Assembly (NCBI GenBank): GCA_003219115.1
Contig: QHPN01000114.1
Location: 1-9,323 of the forward strand
Length of the DNA stretch: 9,323 nt
Direction: 5' to 3'
Source: Verrucomicrobiota bacterium
Lineage (GTDB): Bacteria > Verrucomicrobiota > Verrucomicrobiia > Chthoniobacterales > UBA10450
Both the position numbers and the translations under genes were made by a program. Numbering within the stretch: the first letter of the stretch is position 1; each line of letters begins with the position of its first letter. The notes beneath the pieces were generated by a model, which was not told where the DNA came from, ran no database searches, and worked only from the letters and a program-made list of their open reading frames with translations. Below, piece by piece: positions 5,525 to 9,323 of the stretch.

Positions 5525-6826
5525 TTACGCGGGCAAGCCTTTGTGGGCGATCTGTTCCATCTGTTCGCAGAAACGATCGAGCTCGCTGAGCGTGGTGTAG
5601 ACGTTGGGGGTAATGCGAATTCCCTGGAATTCGTCGTGCATGATGGGCACGGCAAAGATGTGGTGTTTGTCGAACAGATATTTCGTTACGGCTTCGGGAT
5701 TGGTGCCGTCGATGTGGACGTTTGCGATGGCGCAGGATTGGTTGGAGTCGAACGAGGTGTTGAACCGGATCTTAGGGACGTCTTTGAGCCGGTTCATCCA
5801 ATAACGCGACAAATAACGTAACCGCGCTTCCTTGCGTTTGCCGCCGATGCCGTTGTGAAAGAGGAGCGCTTCGCCGATGGCGAGCTTCGGCGCGGCGGAG
5901 TGGGTGCCGATCTCTTCAAACTTGCGGATATCGGATGTTTGCTTGGCTTCTGCGGCCATGAGCGGCCAGAGTTTTTCGATTTTGTCGCGCTTGACGTAAA
6001 GCATGCCGGTGCCTTTCGGCGCGTACAACCATTTGTGCAGACTGGTGCCGAAGTAATCGCACCCGAGATCGCCTTGTTTGAACGCGAACTGGGCAAAGGA
6101 ATGAGCGCCGTCGACGATGGTCTCAATGCCCCGCGCGCGCGCCATTTCGCAGACCGCTTTCACCGGCGTAATTTGGCCGGTGATGTTGATTTGATGGGAA
6201 ATGAGGATGAGCCGGGTGCGGTCAGTGATTCCTTTTTCAAACGCAGTGCTGATCTCGCTCAGGTTCTTCGGCGGGATCGGAATCTTAATGAGATTCAGCT
6301 TGAGGTTTTCGCGTTTCTCCCGCTGCCGCAATGTGGTGAGCATGCGCGGGTAATCCTGAGTGGTGGTGAGAATTTCGTCCCCGGACTTGAAGTCCATGCC
6401 CATGAGTAAAGTCTCGAGCGATTCGGAGGCGTTGCGGGTGATCGCGATTTCTTCCCGATCACACCCGAACATCTCGGCCAGGCCGGTGCGAATGGTCTCG
6501 CATTGCGGCTCGAGGATTTGCCACATGGTGTAAGCGGTGGCGTCTTCCTGTTCCCAGATATAACGAACCAGCGCTTCAGTGACGATGCGCGGGCTGGGCG
6601 ACACGCCGCCGTTATTCAGGTTGATGATGCCGCGCGTGACGCTGAAAGATTTTTGGATGGTGGCCCAGTAATCTTCGTCGGTGGCCGCTTCTTCCGCCGT
6701 AAGATGCGCGACGGTATTGGTCGCGGCTTGGACGTTTCTTAATAATGATCCGACTGTGGCTGAAGAAAGCGTAGCGAGACCGAGGCTTTTACCGGCGAGA
6801 GAAAGAAAATCACGGCGGCTGTGCAT
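5525..6826 (-). CDS. Tat-exported class V aminotransferase-fold PLP enzyme (isopenicillin N epimerase / cysteine desulfurase-like)
   Basis: Fold type I class V PLP enzyme. With ATG at 6826 it has 433 residues: a signal peptide (2-34) with twin-arginine motif SRRDFLSLAG, then the catalytic domain. ETIVDGAHS supplies D239 (pairs with the PLP ring nitrogen) and H242, and GTSLHKWLYAPKGTG supplies the Schiff-base K265. NNGGVSPSP near residue 71 is the usual N-terminal substrate/PLP-side loop, and GIRITPNVYTT near the C-terminus includes the family's carboxylate-binding Arg. CefD-like proteins of this type are mostly of unknown substrate (epimerase, lyase or desulfurase). The start is 6826 rather than 6892: the extra 22 codons are the 7-bp repeat at 6836-6877 read through, and starting at 6826 puts the RR motif at residue 4, normal for Tat. 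Export of folded holoenzyme to the periplasm is inferred. It is divergent from the cupin gene. Confidence 0.9.
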   Translation of the reverse strand: MHSRRDFLSLAGKSLGLATLSSATVGSLLRNVQAATNTVAHLTAEEAATDEDYWATIQKSFSVTRGIINLNNGGVSPSPRIVTEALVRYIWEQEDATAYTMWQILEPQCETIRTGLAEMFGCDREEIAITRNASESLETLLMGMDFKSGDEILTTTQDYPRMLTTLRQREKRENLKLNLIKIPIPPKNLSEISTAFEKGITDRTRLILISHQINITGQITPVKAVCEMARARGIETIVDGAHSFAQFAFKQGDLGCDYFGTSLHKWLYAPKGTGMLYVKRDKIEKLWPLMAAEAKQTSDIRKFEEIGTHSAAPKLAIGEALLFHNGIGGKRKEARLRYLSRYWMNRLKDVPKIRFNTSFDSNQSCAIANVHIDGTNPEAVTKYLFDKHHIFAVPIMHDEFQGIRITPNVYTTLSELDRFCEQMEQIAHKGLPA

Positions 6827-6835
6827 GCGGCGGAA

Positions 6836-6877
6836 GAAAGTAGAAAGCAGAAAGAAGAGAGTAGAAAGGAGAAAACG
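6836..6877. repeat. Degenerate heptad tandem repeat, unit GAAAGNA, 6 copies
   Basis: Six consecutive 7-bp units start at 6836, 6843, 6850, 6857, 6864 and 6871, almost all GAAAG plus two variable bases, with no indels over 42 bp. It lies 10 bases upstream of the chosen start of the PLP enzyme. Read in that gene's frame it yields a spurious 7-residue peptide repeat (FLLST-type) that looks like a second hydrophobic leader. Confidence 0.85.
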
Positions 6878-6883
6878 CAACCA

Positions 6884-6900
6884 GCGCAGCATAGCTGCGC
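6884..6900. promoter_or_regulatory. Perfect 7-bp inverted repeat between divergent genes
   Basis: GCGCAGC (6884-6890) and GCTGCGC (6894-6900) are separated by ATA. They lie in the 132-base gap between the divergent PLP-enzyme and cupin genes, beside the heptad block. It could be an operator for a dimeric regulator or a leader hairpin; no U-tract follows on either strand, so it is not a standard terminator. The regulatory role is inference from position and symmetry only. Confidence 0.4.
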
Positions 6901-6958
6901 CAGCTAGCGGTTATCAGATCTGGCATCCACCGAGTTTGCGCTTAGGCTTAACGAGCAC

Positions 6959-7501
6959 ATGACGGCAGCGGAGCGAGCGATACTCGTCGGACTGGACCAG
7001 ATTTTGCGGTCGGAAAAGGTGGGGATGTTTATTCGACCGGTGATGGAGCGAGTGCGCACCAGGCTTTCTCAAGAAACAGGCGCGCTCATGGCCTGGGAAC
7101 CAATTCCGCTGACGATTTACGGCGGCGCTCTTCCTGATGCGATCAAATCAAGTTGGGTTTTTGTTTTGCGGGCCGGGGCCAACACCGGCGCGGAACGTCA
7201 TCCGAACAGTCACCAGCGGATGATGTCGTTCCAAGGGTCGGGCGACATGCAACTGCAGGCAGGAAGTTTGGCGCCAAACGACGAAAGTTGGCAGTCAAAC
7301 ATACTGATAAGCGATTCGGATGCGCCATTGGAAAAAAGATGGATTTCGATCCCGCAGAATGTGTGGCATCAGCCGGTCATCTCGAAAGAAGGAGACTGGG
7401 TGGTAGTATCCTTTCACACGGTGCCGGCTGAGGAGCTGATTGAAGAGCGACCCGAAAGCAGCGGACAGGAGCGGACGAAACAGATGCGATACCTGGGATG
7501 A
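6959..7501 (+). CDS. Cupin-like protein of unknown function
   Basis: A 180-residue soluble protein. The segment from GANTGAERHPNSHQRMMSF (73-91) to ISIPQNVWHQPV (129-140) and VVVSFHT (148-154) has the spacing of a single cupin barrel. E79, H81 and H85 sit in the motif 1 position, and P-x-N-V-W-H with H137 in the motif 2 position (PxGxxH in standard cupins). H153 is a further possible ligand. The N-terminal 50 residues are helical, containing ERAILVGLDQILRSE. There is no signal peptide. ATG at 6959 follows no clear Shine-Dalgarno site, but no better start exists downstream before the conserved part. A metal-bound sensor or small-molecule enzyme is possible; I do not recognise a named family. 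It is transcribed away from the PLP enzyme and toward the glucan synthase gene. Confidence 0.75.
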   Translation: MTAAERAILVGLDQILRSEKVGMFIRPVMERVRTRLSQETGALMAWEPIPLTIYGGALPDAIKSSWVFVLRAGANTGAERHPNSHQRMMSFQGSGDMQLQAGSLAPNDESWQSNILISDSDAPLEKRWISIPQNVWHQPVISKEGDWVVVSFHTVPAEELIEERPESSGQERTKQMRYLG

Positions 7502-7540
7502 TGGCAGCGGCAGCCGCCTTTACGCAGGGTACCCCCCTAT

Positions 7541-7568
7541 TTGCAATCGGAACTGCAAAATCTAAAAT
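7541..7568. repeat. Weak heptad repeat (GCAAAAT/CTAAAAT type)
   Basis: Units in 7-bp register from 7541 include TTGCAAT, then a diverged unit, then GCAAAAT and CTAAAAT. Only the last two are closely related, so confidence is limited. It lies in the 189-base gap between convergent genes. Confidence 0.45.
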
Positions 7569-7590
7569 CGACGCGCCAGACTTAGGATTG

Positions 7591-7624
7591 CGAAATCATC
7601 GCCGAGGCGCGCAGAATGATTTCG
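7591..7624. terminator. Nested inverted repeat between convergent genes (possible bidirectional terminator)
   Basis: CGAAATCAT (7591-7599) and ATGATTTCG (7616-7624) form a perfect 9-bp stem. The 16-base loop contains CGCC-GA-GGCG, which can form a small inner stem. It sits between the stop codons of the cupin gene (7501) and the glucan synthase gene (7691), where a shared terminator is expected. No U-tract directly follows on either strand, so an intrinsic terminator is only a guess. Confidence 0.35.
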
Positions 7625-7690
7625 ATCCGCCCTAACCGATACTTGCCTTTTTGATTAGCACGCATGTTGCCGTCATTTCGAGCCTTAGTT

Positions 7691-9323
7691 TCATCGCGCT
7701 CGTAACTCGACAAAGTGGTCGATGTGATCGTCTATCAGGGGAATCGTTTCTTCGGCCAAGGTTTGACCGTCGAGGGACAATTCACTTGCGCCAGTTTGGT
7801 CTGCGGACAAACGGTTGATGGTGATGTGATAAACGGTCTGCCCGTGGCGATAGTGAATCTTATAATTCGTCCAGCTCGGCGGAAAACGTGGAATCACACG
7901 TAAACGATTGCCTTCGAGATGGACGCCTAGCAGTGTTTCAGTGAGGAACCGGTACATCCAGCCGGCTGATCCGGTGTACCATGTCCAACCGCCGCGACCG
8001 ATGTGCGGAGCGACGCCATAGACGTCGGCGGCGATGACGTAAGGTTCCACTTTGTAGATCGCGATTTGCTCCGCCGTCGCGCCGTGTTGCATGGGATTAA
8101 GCAAACCAAAAAGTTCCCATGCGCGTTCGTTTTCTCCCATCAGCGCGAAGGCCATCGCGGCCCAAATGGCGCCGTGCGTGTACTGGCCGCCGTTCTCGCG
8201 CACTCCCGGGATGTAGCCTTTGATGTAGCCTGGTTCGAGCGTCGATTTGTCGAACGGCGGAGCGAATAGCTCCATAAGTTTGGCGTCGCGCCGGACGAGG
8301 CGCTCGTTCACGGCCTGCATCGCCCGGCGCGACCGCGCCGACGCACCCGCGCCGCTGATGACCGACCAGCTTTGCGGGATGGAATCGATCTGACATTCCG
8401 AATTTGTTTTTGAACCGAGCGGTTCGCCATTGTCGAAATAGGCGCGCAGATACCACTGGCCGTCCCAAGCGTGCGCCTCGATGTTTTCCTGCAACTGTTT
8501 CGCCTCGGCCAGGCAACGCTCCGCGAAAGCCGCGTCCTTGCGCGCGCGCGCCAACTCAGCGAATTGCCTGAGCACGTCATAAAGAAAGAATGCGAGCCAG
8601 ACGCTTTCGCCGCGACCTTCTTTCCCCACCAGATTCATGCCGTCGTTCCAATCGCCCGAGCCCATCAAGGGCAAACCGTGTTCGCCAAATTTCAAACCAT
8701 GCTCGATCGCGCGTACGCAGTGCTGGTAAAGCGTTGCCGATTCCTGGGATCGATTTGGCAAATCGTAATACGATTCCTCTTCCGGCATGACGGGGCGCGC
8801 GTCGAGGAAAGGGACTTGTTCGTCGAGCACGCCCGTATCGCCGACACAGGAGACGTAGCGGCAAGTGACGTACGGCAGCCAGAGATAATCATCGGAAAAA
8901 TGGGTGCGCACGCCGCGACCCACCGGCGGATGCCACCAATGCTGGACATCGCCTTCGCGGAATTGATGCGCGGCGGCGCGGAGAAGATGCTCGCGGATCA
9001 GGGCCGGCTCGGCGTGCACCAATGCCATCACGTCCTGCAATTGATCGCGGAAGCCATACGCACCGCCGGATTGATAAAAGCCGGTGCGCCCCCAGAGCCG
9101 GCAGCCAAGGGTTTGGTATAACAACCAACCGTTGGCCATTGTGTTCACGGCGGGATCTGGTGTATCGACGTTGATCGCGCCAAGCGTGTGATTCCAAAAT
9201 TCGTGCACGGCGGCAAGCGCAACACGGCTGGCGTCGGCCCTGCGAAAACGAAAGATCAAATCGTGCACCTCGGCGATGCTGCGACCGGCCCCGAGGCGAA
9301 AAGTTGTTTCGCGTTCCTGCCCA
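7691..9323 (-). CDS. ndvB: Cyclic beta-1,2-glucan synthase, C-terminal GH94 (phosphorylase) part; N-terminus beyond the window
   Basis: 543 codons are visible, open to the right edge and ending with TGA at 7693-7691. The visible start GQERETTFRLGAGRS, then NHTLGAINVDTPDPAVNTM, FYQSGGAYGFRDQLQDVMAL and EGDVQHWWHPPVGRGVRT, are characteristic of the C-terminal region of NdvB/Cgs cyclic beta-1,2-glucan synthases. GSGDWNDGMN (around 8640-8660) carries the GH94 general-acid Asp region, and RENGGQYTHGAIWAAMA fits the phosphate-binding side. In known full-length enzymes (about 2,800 aa) an inner-membrane GT84 domain builds the glucan from UDP-glucose, and the GH94 domain trims chain length by phosphorolysis before cyclisation; cyclic glucans act in the periplasm in osmoadaptation and host or surface interaction. 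The GTG codon at 9268 is internal, because family similarity continues upstream of it. A standalone GH94 phosphorylase is a less likely alternative. Confidence 0.9.
   Translation of the reverse strand, partial: GQERETTFRLGAGRSIAEVHDLIFRFRRADASRVALAAVHEFWNHTLGAINVDTPDPAVNTMANGWLLYQTLGCRLWGRTGFYQSGGAYGFRDQLQDVMALVHAEPALIREHLLRAAAHQFREGDVQHWWHPPVGRGVRTHFSDDYLWLPYVTCRYVSCVGDTGVLDEQVPFLDARPVMPEEESYYDLPNRSQESATLYQHCVRAIEHGLKFGEHGLPLMGSGDWNDGMNLVGKEGRGESVWLAFFLYDVLRQFAELARARKDAAFAERCLAEAKQLQENIEAHAWDGQWYLRAYFDNGEPLGSKTNSECQIDSIPQSWSVISGAGASARSRRAMQAVNERLVRRDAKLMELFAPPFDKSTLEPGYIKGYIPGVRENGGQYTHGAIWAAMAFALMGENERAWELFGLLNPMQHGATAEQIAIYKVEPYVIAADVYGVAPHIGRGGWTWYTGSAGWMYRFLTETLLGVHLEGNRLRVIPRFPPSWTNYKIHYRHGQTVYHITINRLSADQTGASELSLDGQTLAEETIPLIDDHIDHFVELRAR

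Noticed and set aside
5855..6409. Plus-strand open frame of 184 codons
   Set aside because: It is antisense to the catalytic core of the class V PLP enzyme, including its Lys and Asp motifs.
491..7568. CRISPR array interpretation of the short repeats
   Set aside because: Units are 7-8 bp, directly adjacent and degenerate. There are no 25-40 bp repeats, no unique spacers and no cas genes.
8471..9121. Plus-strand open frame of 216 codons
   Set aside because: It is entirely antisense to the GH94 domain, whose motifs are unmistakable; the long frame is a by-product of GC-rich codon usage.

Overview
The window looks like chromosomal DNA from a moderately GC-rich Gram-negative bacterium, plausibly a soil Verrucomicrobiota or relative. 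That placement is inference. It rests on the gene families present (a cysteine-poor FmdB-like protein, an RraA-family enzyme, a Tat-exported class V aminotransferase, an NdvB-type glucan synthase), on weak or absent Shine-Dalgarno sites, and on an unusual set of period-7 and period-8 repeats between genes.

Layout, left to right. (1) 1-1353, all minus strand: an RraA-family enzyme cut by the left edge (GTG start at 465), an FmdB-like small protein, and two small unrecognised ORFs. (2) 1354-1897: about 540 bases without an intact gene. It holds five blocks of degenerate 7- or 8-bp repeats and the C-terminal stub of a probable HicA-like toxin. (3) 1898-4768, minus strand: a cluster transcribed in the order metallo-beta-lactamase hydrolase, isoprenylcysteine-methyltransferase-like membrane protein (ATGA overlap), and an exported ABC-type solute-binding protein. 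The head of the hydrolase gene abuts an IS481-like insertion sequence end, which supplies its first eight codons and its only evident start codon (TTG). (4) 4745-4957: the IS481-like remnant (two tandem end repeats and the first codons of a transposase), ending in an 8-bp repeat block. (5) 5010-5486 plus strand: cyclophilin-type peptidyl-prolyl isomerase, convergent with (6) 5525-6826 minus strand: a Tat-signal class V PLP enzyme. (7) 6959-7501 plus strand: a cupin-like protein, divergent from the PLP enzyme. (8) 7691-9323 minus strand: the C-terminal 543 residues of a GH94-containing cyclic beta-1,2-glucan synthase, cut by the right edge.

The genes are mostly ordinary housekeeping and accessory functions with no single shared pathway. 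The only tight functional unit is the hydrolase/methyltransferase pair. The most unusual signal is the set of short-period repeat blocks. Their unit sequence differs from locus to locus while the 7- or 8-bp spacing is kept. They lie between genes, and three of them lie exactly at the edge of a truncated or artificially extended reading frame.
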